A DNA stretch of 64,000 bases from Fimbriimonadaceae bacterium (GTDB lineage Bacteria > Armatimonadota > Fimbriimonadia > Fimbriimonadales > Fimbriimonadaceae), in NCBI GenBank assembly GCA_019694835.1, contig JAIBBE010000160.1:1-64000 (forward strand), given 5' to 3'. The notes under the pieces were generated by a model. It was not told where the DNA came from and did no database searches. It saw only the letters and a program-made list of their open reading frames with translations. Position 1 is the stretch's first letter; every line of letters begins with the position of its first letter. Of this stretch, positions 16,469-23,896 are shown piece by piece. The position numbers and the translations under genes were made by a program.

Positions 16469-17604
16469 ACGTCCTCTACTTCGGCTCCGGCCTCATTGTA
16501 GGAGTCAGCATTTCACTCTTCATTGGCCTACGGTTTTGGAACCAAGTCGTGAAGGCTAACGATCTCTCTCGCGAGACTTTTGCAAGTCTGTCAGTCGATG
16601 CTCTGAGGCAGATTTCGGGCGACTTCGTGCAACTTGCAGATGCCACATTGGGCAAAGCCTCTCTTCAAGTCGCTGGGGACCTGGCAAAGCGAGAGGAGGC
16701 GCTTGGCGCATTGCTTGTGCCTATTGAATCGGCCTTGCGCAAGCTCAATACGCACAGCGAAGAAATGGAACGCCGACGCGTCTCGGCATATGACTCCCTT
16801 TCGGAGCAAGTCAAAAACCTCTCAAGCGAGGCACATCGACTGTCGGGGGCGCTTCGGAGACCAACCATCCGAGGAAGTTGGGGAGAGCTCATGCTCCGCA
16901 CGGTGTGCGAGAACGCTGGTCTGATCGAGGGTGTTCACTTTATCGTCCAAGACTCCAACGACGGCGACGGGACCACAAACACCCTGAGGCCTGACATGGT
17001 CGTGAAGCTTCCCAAGAAGCGCGTACTCATATTGGACAGCAAGGTACCTCTGGACGCATTCCGGGACGCCATGGATTCGAATGACGAGGCTACTCGCGCC
17101 TCTCTCTTGAAACAGCATGTAAAGCACGTTCGTGATCATATCAAGAAACTCAGCGCGAAGTCGTATTGGTCCAGATACTCGTCATCGCCAGATTGCACAA
17201 TCATGTGCATTCCGTCGGAAGGAGCTTACTACGCGGCGGTAGAGAATGATCCTTCCATCGTTGACCTGGCATCAGCGTCAAATGTGATCATCGCTAATCC
17301 GATGACACTGATTGCGATCCTTAGGGCGGTTGCCAATGTCCTGAGCGAGGAGAGACTAGCCGAAAGCGCACTCTTGGTCAGGGAGGTGGGCCGTAAGCTC
17401 TATGAGTCCGCTGCGACCCTCTTCGCCCAAGTTCAGAAGTTGGGCAAGCAGATCCGGATGACAAACTCAACGTACAATGCGCTTGTGCAAGACTTGAGCG
17501 AGACTGCTGGACAGGCCAGAGAGCTCAAGGAACTCGGCGCTGGATCAGCAACCGAACTGCCAGTTCTCAGCCCAGTATTGACCGAGGTGGCCAGTGCTGA
17601 CTAA
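16465..17604 (+). CDS. rmuC: RmuC-family DNA recombination protein
   Basis: A 379-aa RmuC-like protein. It has an N-terminal membrane anchor (YFGSGLIVGVSISLFIGLRFW), a coiled-coil stretch (about 60-130), then the conserved domain: RGSWGELMLRTVCENAGL, LRPDMVVKLPKKRVLILDSKVPLDAF (split by me; the DSK motif is typical of a PD-(D/E)XK-like core), and IPSEGAYYAAVENDP. RmuC limits recombination at inverted repeats and has been linked to nuclease function. Here it lies in an accessory operon, overlapped at both ends, between an unknown gene and an IS1595-like transposase, so it may be a defence-adapted paralogue rather than housekeeping RmuC. Confidence 0.88.
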   Translation: MNVLYFGSGLIVGVSISLFIGLRFWNQVVKANDLSRETFASLSVDALRQISGDFVQLADATLGKASLQVAGDLAKREEALGALLVPIESALRKLNTHSEEMERRRVSAYDSLSEQVKNLSSEAHRLSGALRRPTIRGSWGELMLRTVCENAGLIEGVHFIVQDSNDGDGTTNTLRPDMVVKLPKKRVLILDSKVPLDAFRDAMDSNDEATRASLLKQHVKHVRDHIKKLSAKSYWSRYSSSPDCTIMCIPSEGAYYAAVENDPSIVDLASASNVIIANPMTLIAILRAVANVLSEERLAESALLVREVGRKLYESAATLFAQVQKLGKQIRMTNSTYNALVQDLSETAGQARELKELGAGSATELPVLSPVLTEVASAD

Positions 17605-18673
17605 CCCAACTCTACTGACAGATTTCCCAAGGAATCTTCCGGAGTTTGACAGACGGTTCGGCACTGAGGAAGCTTGTCGAAACTACTTAATCAGCGTTCG
17701 CTGGCCGACTGGTTGGACCTGTCCACGCTGTTCGACTGCTTCCGAACCGTGGCGACCGAAGAATCGTGACTTACTGGTTTGCTCTAGCTGTGAGTATCAA
17801 TGCTCACTGAAGGTTGGCACTGCCTTCGAGAAGTCCAAGCGACCACTCACCGATTGGTTCAAGGCAATCTACTTCATCACTGAACACTCAAAACAGGGCG
17901 TCTCGGCACTCGGCTTGATGAAATTCATGGGATTCGGCAAGATCGCGACCGCGTGGACGTGGCTTCACAAACTGCGAGCCTATATGTCATTTGAGGTTGA
18001 TCCGCCACTTCAGGGTGAAGTGGAGGTTGATGAGGCATTCTTCGGCGGATACCTTGAGGGCGGAAAGCCTGGACTAGGATCGGAGAACAAGATCAAGGTG
18101 GCATTCGCAGTGGAGAAACGGCGTACCGGCTGTGGTCGCGTACGTGCGAAAGTCATCTCTGACCGACTGGGGCCTTCACTTCGAAACTTCGTCAAGGAAA
18201 CGGTTGCCGTAGGGACCCAAGTATCGACCGACTGGAACAGGGGGTACTTCCTCCTTGCCCAAGAGGGATTCACCATCGACGCACGGAAATGCAATCGTAA
18301 CGGCGTCGCGATACGAGGAAAGCAGGACCAGATGATCACGAATCTTCACTTGCCGTTGGTCAATAGAGTCACGTCACTAATGAAGAGAATCATCTACACG
18401 ACGCACCAGGGCTCATTTAGCGCTAAGCACTTGCAGAGGCAACTGGATGAGTTCTGTTTTCGCTTCGACCGACGTGATGCCAAGGTCGGCAAGCCCGTGG
18501 TTCCGATGAGAAGGTTTCAGGAGCTTTTTCACAGGTTGGTGGAAGGTCCATGCGAACCCTACTGGAAGATTATTGGCCGTCAGAGCCCCACCATCCCGAT
18601 CAAGCCGACACCCGTAGAGAGACCATGGGAGGCCCTTAAGGTCGCTCTCGATGCGCATGCAGGAGTTCCTTAG
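17594..18673 (+). CDS. IS1595-type (ISXO2-like) transposase homologue embedded in an operon
   Basis: A 359-aa homologue of IS1595-family transposases. The N-terminal zinc ribbon has C43/C46 (WTCPRC) and C63/C66 (LVCSSC), followed by a HTH-like region and the DDE domain: EVDEAFFGG (D146), STDWNRGY (D213), then the terminal KHLQRQLDEFCFRFDRR block. At the third acidic position the usual HTNTIE is here HLPLVN, giving N257; some IS1595 subgroups naturally carry Asn there. The GTG start lies within the rmuC end (11-base overlap) and the next gene starts 3 bases after the stop, so there is no room for IS terminal repeats. This suggests a co-opted protein rather than an active IS. Confidence 0.8.
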   Translation: MLTNPTLLTDFPRNLPEFDRRFGTEEACRNYLISVRWPTGWTCPRCSTASEPWRPKNRDLLVCSSCEYQCSLKVGTAFEKSKRPLTDWFKAIYFITEHSKQGVSALGLMKFMGFGKIATAWTWLHKLRAYMSFEVDPPLQGEVEVDEAFFGGYLEGGKPGLGSENKIKVAFAVEKRRTGCGRVRAKVISDRLGPSLRNFVKETVAVGTQVSTDWNRGYFLLAQEGFTIDARKCNRNGVAIRGKQDQMITNLHLPLVNRVTSLMKRIIYTTHQGSFSAKHLQRQLDEFCFRFDRRDAKVGKPVVPMRRFQELFHRLVEGPCEPYWKIIGRQSPTIPIKPTPVERPWEALKVALDAHAGVP

Positions 18674-18676
18674 CCA

Positions 18677-19642
18677 TTGGGATCGGCGCGACACATCTCG
18701 TGGAGCTTTTCGCAAGAGCAGCTCCACCGCCATTGTCCAAGGGCTTTCTTCTGGGATTACTTCCCATGGGGGGAGCCCGAGGAGCGAGTGGCACGATACC
18801 TCTCGAAGGTGACATCACTGGATCAGCTTTCAGGATTGATCCTGCACAACTCTATCGTTCTGGGACTCAGGCAATACCAGCACATTAGAGTGATCCCTGC
18901 CGATCTCGCTGAAAGAGCTGTCGCTAAGCTCCATCGGCAGATTTCGATGAGCCGTGCATTTGCGGACTCAATCAAGCTGGGCAAGCGCCCTCCGACTGCG
19001 GAGTGCGTGTTGGACGGCCACCTCTACGGCGGGCACACGGATACTGACCTCAGGGTCGCCGAGGCGATGATTCGAGACGGCCTGACAAATCTCACGTCGA
19101 GCGAACTCTGGAAGGTCATTCGCTCTGTTAGGAGACGTGATTGGCTCGAAGTGGAGACCAACACTTGCGCAAGCCGACACGTACTGGGAGGCACCAAGTT
19201 GGGCTTACCACAAGGGTTCAGGATATACACGGCTTTTGATTTTGGCGTGAAGGTCAATGGCGGATTGCACTTGATCGACTGGAAGGCGGGCCGGTTCTCG
19301 GAGCCAGCAGAGGCACTGGCGATCCGACAATTGACCGGCTACAGCCTATGGGCCTTTGATCAGGGCTCTGACCCGTCGGCGGTTACCATCCAGCCGGCTT
19401 TTCTAGGCGAAACACCGCCGGCTTGGGCCCCCGTGCCGGTGAGAAGCGAGGTCCTAACACAGGTGAAGGAGGGAATCGCGCGCCACCACGAGATGCTCAC
19501 GGAAAGGCTGGCCGTAGAGCGACTTACAAATCGGCGATCTCAATACATAGCTCAGAGGGGCGCCTTTTCCAAGACTTCGTGTGCATCGCGATGTGTTGCC
19601 TGCAAGTACCGGGCTCTTTGCCACCCCAAGGGGCTCAATTGA
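18677..19642 (+). CDS. Cas4/AddB-like PD-(D/E)XK nuclease, paralogue of the RT-operon nuclease
   Basis: A 321-aa predicted nuclease. AFDFG (D188) and LHLIDWKAGRF (D201, K203) form the PD-(D/E)XK core, with a Q-bearing helix after it (IRQLTGYSLWAF). C20 (RHCPRAFFW) and the C-terminal C306-x2-C309-x5-C315 match the Fe-S cysteine arrangement of Cas4/AddB. Order and spacing of motifs match the nuclease at 2314-3360 (ISWSF... CPRA... GEPE... DWK... CX2CX5C), although identity is modest. It starts with TTG at 18677, 3 bases after the transposase-like gene, and ends the operon. DNA end processing is the probable activity. Confidence 0.8.
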   Translation: MGSARHISWSFSQEQLHRHCPRAFFWDYFPWGEPEERVARYLSKVTSLDQLSGLILHNSIVLGLRQYQHIRVIPADLAERAVAKLHRQISMSRAFADSIKLGKRPPTAECVLDGHLYGGHTDTDLRVAEAMIRDGLTNLTSSELWKVIRSVRRRDWLEVETNTCASRHVLGGTKLGLPQGFRIYTAFDFGVKVNGGLHLIDWKAGRFSEPAEALAIRQLTGYSLWAFDQGSDPSAVTIQPAFLGETPPAWAPVPVRSEVLTQVKEGIARHHEMLTERLAVERLTNRRSQYIAQRGAFSKTSCASRCVACKYRALCHPKGLN

Positions 19643-19722
19643 GCGTCAGCCAATTCTCTGACCGGGTCGGCACCTCGCCCCGAATTCACGCAAAGGAAAC
19701 TTTTCGCCTCCTTCGACCGTCT

Positions 19723-19764
19723 GTGGTTTTGAGGGAACCACGATTGTGGTATAAAAAGAACCAC
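19723..19764 (+). promoter_or_regulatory. Tandem operators over the promoter of the XRE-ImmA pair
   Basis: Two inverted repeats of identical design lie 23 bases apart: GTGGTT-N7-AACCAC at 19723-19741 and GTGGTA-N7-AACCAC at 19746-19764. A -10-like TATAAA (19750-19755) lies inside the second, and the start codon of the HTH gene is 11 bases downstream. The arrangement fits autorepression by the XRE protein bound as two dimers on one face of the helix. Confidence 0.72.
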
Positions 19765-19775
19765 AGGAGATGAAC

Positions 19776-20144
19776 ATGGAGACTTACGGCACGCTAGTCA
19801 AGCGCCTCCGAATGGAGTTGGGAATCGGACTTCGGGATTTCTGCCTGGCAATTGGCACCGATCCGTCCAATTACAGCAAGATCGAAAGAGGCAAGCTTCC
19901 GCCACCCGAACCTGGCTCGAAGTTGTTCGGCCTAATAATCGAGGTCCTCAGGCTTGAGAAGGACTCAGAGCATGAAAAGGAACTCCTGCGTCTTGCCAGC
20001 CTGGGGCGAGGGACCATACCGGAGACCGTTCTCCAGAACGAGCGAGTGGGACCATTCCTGCCAGCCTTCTTCAGGACACTTGACGGTGGTCCGATTTCGG
20101 ATGAAGAACGCGACGCCTTAATCAAGGTAATCCAGGAGTCCTGA
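19776..20144 (+). CDS. XRE-family regulator paired with ImmA/IrrE-like protease
   Basis: A 122-aa protein with an N-terminal HTH (VKRLRMELGIGLRDFCLAIG, then PSNYSKIERGKLPPPEPG) and a helical C-terminal part that probably dimerises. I chose the ATG at 19776 since AGGAG lies 7 bases upstream; an ATG two codons earlier has no spacing to that site. It precedes the HExxH peptidase gene by 4 bases, the classic repressor/protease pair in which the protease cleaves or inactivates the repressor. Tandem operators upstream point to self-regulation. Confidence 0.82.
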   Translation: METYGTLVKRLRMELGIGLRDFCLAIGTDPSNYSKIERGKLPPPEPGSKLFGLIIEVLRLEKDSEHEKELLRLASLGRGTIPETVLQNERVGPFLPAFFRTLDGGPISDEERDALIKVIQES

Positions 20145-20148
20145 TCAC

Positions 20149-20760
20149 GTGATCCCATTTCTGCAAGAGGACGCAATTCGAGGGCACGCCGAAGACTTGC
20201 TTGAGGAGTACAGCATGATCGACCAACTTCCGATCCGAGTCGAAATTCTCGTCGAGAAGCTTGGCCTTGACATCGTTCCGATTCATGGCCTACGATCCGG
20301 ATTTGGGGCGGACGGATTCCTCTCTCAAGATCTGTGCACCATCTCAGTGGATTCGTCAATGATGCAACATGTCGCCACGCGCTACCACTTCACCCTTGCC
20401 CATGAACTCGGGCATTTTCGCCTTCACGGCTCAATAATTCGTCAGCACCTTGCAGTTGGAAATGGCCACCTGATGCTCTGGGAGACCCTGGATCAGACAG
20501 ATTATCGACGGGCCGAGATTCAAGCAAACATGTTCGCGTCATTTCTCTTGATGCCGTCGCACCATATCCAGACAACTTATGGTCAACTGGTCGATAAGTT
20601 GAGCTTGGCGGGCAAAACCTTTGATGACATAGATGAATTCGCGAAGATGAGAGCACTCCGTGCGTGCTCCGAAGCCTACTGCGTTTCGCCAGAGGCACTG
20701 AAGATTAGGCTGACCAGAGCGAAGCTAGTCCAAGACTTTGAGGACCCGGAACAACAATGA
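20149..20760 (+). CDS. ImmA/IrrE-family metallopeptidase
   Basis: A 203-aa zinc peptidase of the ImmA/IrrE type. The metal site HELGH is at residues 85-89 (FTLAHELGHFRLH), with the later QANMFASFLLMP helix carrying further conserved residues. It starts with GTG 4 bases after the XRE gene. Relatives cleave or displace their cognate repressor after a signal such as DNA damage, derepressing mobile-element or defence genes. Candidate targets here are its own operon and the small genes downstream. Confidence 0.85.
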   Translation: MIPFLQEDAIRGHAEDLLEEYSMIDQLPIRVEILVEKLGLDIVPIHGLRSGFGADGFLSQDLCTISVDSSMMQHVATRYHFTLAHELGHFRLHGSIIRQHLAVGNGHLMLWETLDQTDYRRAEIQANMFASFLLMPSHHIQTTYGQLVDKLSLAGKTFDDIDEFAKMRALRACSEAYCVSPEALKIRLTRAKLVQDFEDPEQQ

Positions 20761-20821
20761 ACCAGACGTTCCCGGTCTCCGGCGTGGAAGCTACCCCTGT
20801 GTCAGCACCAAGTGGGAGCCT

Positions 20822-20841
20822 GGCCGCCCTTTTGGGCGGCC
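20822..20841 (+). terminator. Perfect GC hairpin after the ImmA gene
   Basis: GGCCGCCC at 20822-20829 and GGGCGGCC at 20834-20841 form a perfect 8-bp stem with a TTTT loop. There is no T-run, so it may be a factor-dependent terminator or attenuator between the peptidase gene and the small gene at 20977. Confidence 0.5.
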
Positions 20842-20976
20842 AAGAGCGAACTAGTCACTCTCTCCAGAAACTCGGCCCGTGGACCGACGTAGGAGATCTC
20901 CGCAGACTCATCCAAGTCAATGACGGTGGTCGCGAGTCGATTGGTTCGTTTGGCTTACTATCAAAGGAGGTGTGGC

Positions 20977-21120
20977 ATGAACGAAAAAGCTCATCGAAAC
21001 AGAAGCGCCATCTCGGGGCGGTTCATTAACGATGCGGCCGCTGCGCGGCACCCGAAGACGACGGTCGTTGAGACCGTGAAGCCTTCGAAGCCAAACACGC
21101 CCGCAAAAGGCAAAAAGTAG
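20977..21120 (+). CDS. Small conserved-type protein (47 aa)
   Basis: A 47-aa basic protein (MNEKAHRNRSAISGRFIN, then AAARHPKTTVVETVK). The pattern S-x-x-(S/T)GRF-(I/V)-x-x-AAARHP-x-TTV-x-ETV is one I recognise from many short proteins near toxin-antitoxin and mobile genes, with no known function. An excellent ribosome binding site (AAAGGAGGTG) lies 5 bases upstream. A strong 10-bp hairpin follows the stop. Confidence 0.7.
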   Translation: MNEKAHRNRSAISGRFINDAAAARHPKTTVVETVKPSKPNTPAKGKK

Positions 21121-21125
21121 CCCTT

Positions 21126-21152
21126 CGTGCCGTCCGCCACGGGGACGGCACG
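21126..21152 (+). terminator. Hairpin after the 47-aa gene
   Basis: CGTGCCGTCC (21126-21135) pairs perfectly with GGACGGCACG (21143-21152) across a 7-base loop. It begins 5 bases after the stop codon of the small gene. There is no T-run after it, as with several other hairpins in this window. Confidence 0.6.
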
Positions 21153-21191
21153 TAACCGTAAACCCAAAGAAAGTTGGAGACCATTACGAAC

Positions 21192-21665
21192 ATGAAGACC
21201 GGAAGGCACATCGAGAAACTAGGTAACACGATGTCAGTCTCGCTACCAGAAGACTCCGAGGGGTACACGGATCGCGAATGTCCGCATTGCCTCAAGCCAT
21301 TCAAAATCGGACCGGGCGCAGAAACATTGACAACGTGTACATGCCCATACTGTGGTGCGTTAGAATCGTTAGACGAATTCCATTCAAAGGAGCAGATTCG
21401 CTACATAACAGCAATTGTCGAGGGAAAATTTGCCCAAGCGGTTACGGCTGAAATGGAAGACATAGCTCAAGAACTCAAAGGCGGGTTGATTAGCATGAGC
21501 GTCCAACGAACAAGTACTCCACGACCCCAATACCGACACTCGGTCTTACCAACCAAACTCAAGTGTTCACAATGCTCGTTCGCATACGCGATTGAAGGCT
21601 CAACTGGAAGGTGTCCTCACTGCGGAGAAAACAACGAGGCGGTCGCGACAGAGGGGGCGAAGTGA
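21192..21665 (+). CDS. Zinc-ribbon protein upstream of Mrr-like endonuclease
   Basis: A 157-aa protein with three Cys pairs typical of zinc ribbons: ECPHC and CPYC near residues 29-52, and KCSQC with RCPHC near 123-142. A helix between them (EQIRYITAIVEGKFAQAVT) may mediate dimerisation. It precedes and overlaps by 4 bases (GTGA) the endonuclease-like gene, so the products probably act together, with this protein perhaps recognising nucleic acid. No named family. Confidence 0.65.
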   Translation: MKTGRHIEKLGNTMSVSLPEDSEGYTDRECPHCLKPFKIGPGAETLTTCTCPYCGALESLDEFHSKEQIRYITAIVEGKFAQAVTAEMEDIAQELKGGLISMSVQRTSTPRPQYRHSVLPTKLKCSQCSFAYAIEGSTGRCPHCGENNEAVATEGAK

Positions 21666-22654
21666 ACCTGCAGAGTCACATCGCCGGAGACGATAAGTTG
21701 GAGCTAGAACATGGTCTATTGAAGATACTCTACGAGGGTCGCTTTACGGGTAAGCGAGACTTTGTGGACTTCACCAAGTACGGTGAATCAAATGGCATCG
21801 AGGGCGAACATATCAAGCGCACATTCCACCGACTGTTGCAAACTGGACTCTTCAAGAGTCGTGGATGTGGTATGTTTCTTCAGCTCACTGTTGATGGAGT
21901 TCTGTGTGCAGAAGAAATGGAATTCTTCCCGAAACTTACCGAACGACAAGACTTAGTTCGCAGGGTCATCCTGAAGGAGGGCATGATTGCCTGGGAGGAA
22001 GGCGGGCACCTTGGAGTGGTAAATTGGCGCGAAGCGATGCGGTCGCACGACCTTAGCGATGAGGATTACCCTCCTAATTTCTTCCATCTGCTGGAGCGAG
22101 GCGTAGTAAAGGGTGCCGGTCCAGCTTGCTTCCAGCTAACTCAACTTGGGGCCATTATCGCTACAAGAATAAAGATGCTTGAGACTTTCGAGCGTCGATG
22201 GAATGACCTGAAGGCCCTCAAACAATGCTCTCAACAGCAGAGAGGACACAGACTTGAGGACCTTGTTGCCGACCTAGCCAGATTCGACGGACTGACCGTT
22301 GATACACGAGTGCGATCCTCGGGTGAGGAGAATGACGTGGTGATTAGCGATGATCTTCATCACTTTCTCGTGTCTTGCAAGTGGGAGAAAGGGAAAGCTA
22401 AATCGGAGTACTTGGACATATTGAGAGCTAGGATCGCTAAGCGTCCAGGAACGGTGGGTCTCCTCGTCTCAGTCGGCGGATTCTCAAGCGAACTCGTGCG
22501 GGAGGCAGAGTCCAATACTAGCCTAGGGTTGGTAATCTTGTGTGGCGCTGGCGACCTGGATCAACTTGTTTCTGGAAAGCAATCACTCAAAGAATTCATT
22601 TGTGAAGCTCACACTCACTTGATACGATCTAGAACGGTTAACCCAAGAGAGTAG
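21662..22654 (+). CDS. Mrr-like PD-(D/E)XK restriction endonuclease-type protein
   Basis: A 330-aa protein. Residues about 1-180 look like winged-helix units (LEHGLLKILYEGRFTGKRDF; FHRLLQTGLFKSRG). The C-terminal half has a restriction-endonuclease fold signature: QRGHRLEDLVADLARFDGL, then SSGEENDVVISDDLHHFLVSCKW, in which END (D) and SCKW (K) sit as in Mrr-type D-x(n)-(Q/C)xK cores, followed by GTVGLLVSVGGFS. It starts with GTG overlapping the stop of the zinc-ribbon gene. Mrr-type enzymes cut modified DNA; a defence role fits the region, but target and activity are unproven. Confidence 0.68.
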   Translation: MNLQSHIAGDDKLELEHGLLKILYEGRFTGKRDFVDFTKYGESNGIEGEHIKRTFHRLLQTGLFKSRGCGMFLQLTVDGVLCAEEMEFFPKLTERQDLVRRVILKEGMIAWEEGGHLGVVNWREAMRSHDLSDEDYPPNFFHLLERGVVKGAGPACFQLTQLGAIIATRIKMLETFERRWNDLKALKQCSQQQRGHRLEDLVADLARFDGLTVDTRVRSSGEENDVVISDDLHHFLVSCKWEKGKAKSEYLDILRARIAKRPGTVGLLVSVGGFSSELVREAESNTSLGLVILCGAGDLDQLVSGKQSLKEFICEAHTHLIRSRTVNPRE

Positions 22655-22744
22655 TTAAGCTGGTGCTTGAACGCCTTAGTAGCCGGAACGCACATGCTTG
22701 GAATGTAACATAGATGGGGCTAATGTAAAAACGATTAGCTAAAC

Positions 22745-22763
22745 GTACTTGCTGTATAAGTAC
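22745..22763 (+). promoter_or_regulatory. Palindromic operator overlapping the promoter of a small gene
   Basis: GTACTT-N7-AAGTAC is a perfect 6-bp inverted repeat with the same 7-base spacer as the operators at 19723 but different arms. A -10-like TATAAG (22755-22760) lies within it, and the ATG of the next gene is only 5 bases after the repeat. The transcript would be leaderless or nearly so. Confidence 0.5.
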
Positions 22764-22767
22764 GGCG

Positions 22768-22944
22768 ATGGAACACTTAGCGTCCGATACTCAATTCCTG
22801 ATCAACCTGGTCAAACTCTCGCGAGACCTCTCGATTCTGCTTGGTGCACCCGTTGGTGGTGAACTGGATACGGAGGCGCAGGAGCTCATTGATACGTTCC
22901 AGAAGAGGCAGGAACGCGAAGCTGAAAGCGAAGAGTCCAACTGA
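22768..22944 (+). CDS. Small acidic helical protein (58 aa)
   Basis: A 58-aa frame (MEHLASDTQFLINLVKLSRD, ending EREAESEESN) with amphipathic helices and a strongly charged C terminus. It begins right after a palindromic promoter/operator and is followed after 14 bases by another unknown gene. No family recognised; could be a regulator or antitoxin-sized protein. Confidence 0.5.
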   Translation: MEHLASDTQFLINLVKLSRDLSILLGAPVGGELDTEAQELIDTFQKRQEREAESEESN

Positions 22945-22958
22945 TGTAAGCTTGGGGG

Positions 22959-23369
22959 ATGCTGAACATCCCTCGGCCAAACGAATTCAACCAACTGATC
23001 GTCATGCCATTCGATCAGCCAAGGCTCCCTAGGGTGGCACTGTCCACGATTTGGGTTGGTATCCCCGCCACCGGAGGCACCCCCATCGCGGATTGCGTAG
23101 AGACATGGGCCGAAGCAATCTGCCTTCGCTATAACGACTACTACCGGGTGCTCGGTGAATCAGAGGAAGCGCGCACCCATCCTATCGGCGGAGTGCCTGC
23201 ACAACCAGGAATGGACCGAAGGCGAATTCAATGGGACGCCAACGCACGAGCTGTTCTGGGTTCAGCGTCGGAACTACTGAGAGGCATTATCCCAAGAGTA
23301 GAAGGACAAGAGCAAGCACAGGTGCAGGGCATCATCCAGCGGATCGAAGGACTTCTCGCAAACCAGTAG
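22959..23369 (+). CDS. Hypothetical protein (136 aa)
   Basis: A 136-aa soluble protein with a CETWAEAICLRYNDYYRVLG helix and a C-terminal helical repeat (RIIP-like IIPRVEGQEQAQVQGIIQRIEG). The ATG follows GGGGGATG-type purines at short spacing. It is the last gene of the accessory region and probably forms an operon with the 58-aa gene. No family recognised. Confidence 0.55.
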   Translation: MLNIPRPNEFNQLIVMPFDQPRLPRVALSTIWVGIPATGGTPIADCVETWAEAICLRYNDYYRVLGESEEARTHPIGGVPAQPGMDRRRIQWDANARAVLGSASELLRGIIPRVEGQEQAQVQGIIQRIEGLLANQ

Positions 23370-23411
23370 AAGGTAGTTGGGGTGCCGTGGCGCTGGCCTG
23401 ACTGTCAGAGC

Positions 23412-23494
23412 GGGTATCGTCATACCCATGGACCGAAGAACCCTTTTTCAGCCCAATCTAGGTTCTAACTGGAGGTGTGGGTAAACCCACTTTT
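23412..23494 (+). terminator. Two hairpins at the boundary of the accessory region
   Basis: GGGTAT-CGTC-ATACCC (23412-23427) and GTGGG-TAAA-CCCAC followed by TTTT (23477-23494) lie between the last accessory gene and the exported OB-fold protein. The second resembles a short intrinsic terminator and ends 4 bases before the likely start at 23499. Confidence 0.45.
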
Positions 23495-23498
23495 CACT

Positions 23499-23894
23499 AT
23501 GAAAGGAATGCAGCGAATCCTCATGCTCGCCACGTTGACGATGGCCGCGATCGCGTTTGCGGCGGACAAGGTTGCCGTCGACAAACTCATCGACAAGGCG
23601 AAGGACTATGACGGGAAGATCGTGGAGGTAACCGGGAAGGTCGTCGACTACACCGAAAAGACATCCAAGAAGGGCAACCCCTACATCGTGTTCAAGCTCA
23701 AAGGCACCAAGCAGGTCGCCAACGTCTACCTTCAAGGCCGACTTCAGAAGCCGCCCAAGAACGGTGACTCCGTGATCGTGACTGGAACGTTTAAGAAAGA
23801 GAAGAAGGTCGGCGGCGCGACCTACACCAACGAGATCGACGCCACCGCCGCCAAAGGCAAGCCCGACAACGTCAAGCCCGCGAAGGCCAAGTAA
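23499..23894 (+). CDS. Exported OB-fold (tRNA-anticodon/BOF-like) protein
   Basis: A 131-aa protein with a signal peptide (MKGMQRILMLATLTMAAIAFA) and a mature part shaped like an OB fold: DGKIVEVTGKVVDYTEKTSKKGNPYI, then NVYLQGRL and GDSVIVTGTF. Similar small exported OB-fold proteins are common and of unknown ligand. The start is uncertain (23499 or 23508); an upstream GTG at 23475 would sit inside a hairpin. Its C terminus is lysine-rich (KPAKAK). Confidence 0.65.
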   Translation: MKGMQRILMLATLTMAAIAFAADKVAVDKLIDKAKDYDGKIVEVTGKVVDYTEKTSKKGNPYIVFKLKGTKQVANVYLQGRLQKPPKNGDSVIVTGTFKKEKKVGGATYTNEIDATAAKGKPDNVKPAKAK

Positions 23895-23896
23895 CC

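Noticed and set aside
17594..18673. Intact IS1595 insertion sequence
   Set aside because: The gene overlaps rmuC and abuts the next gene, leaving no space for terminal inverted repeats, and no target duplication is visible.
20757..21029. 90-aa frame overlapping the ImmA stop (ATGA)
   Set aside because: It runs through a perfect GC hairpin (20822-20841) and over the well-supported 47-aa gene in another frame, and its sequence is low-complexity.
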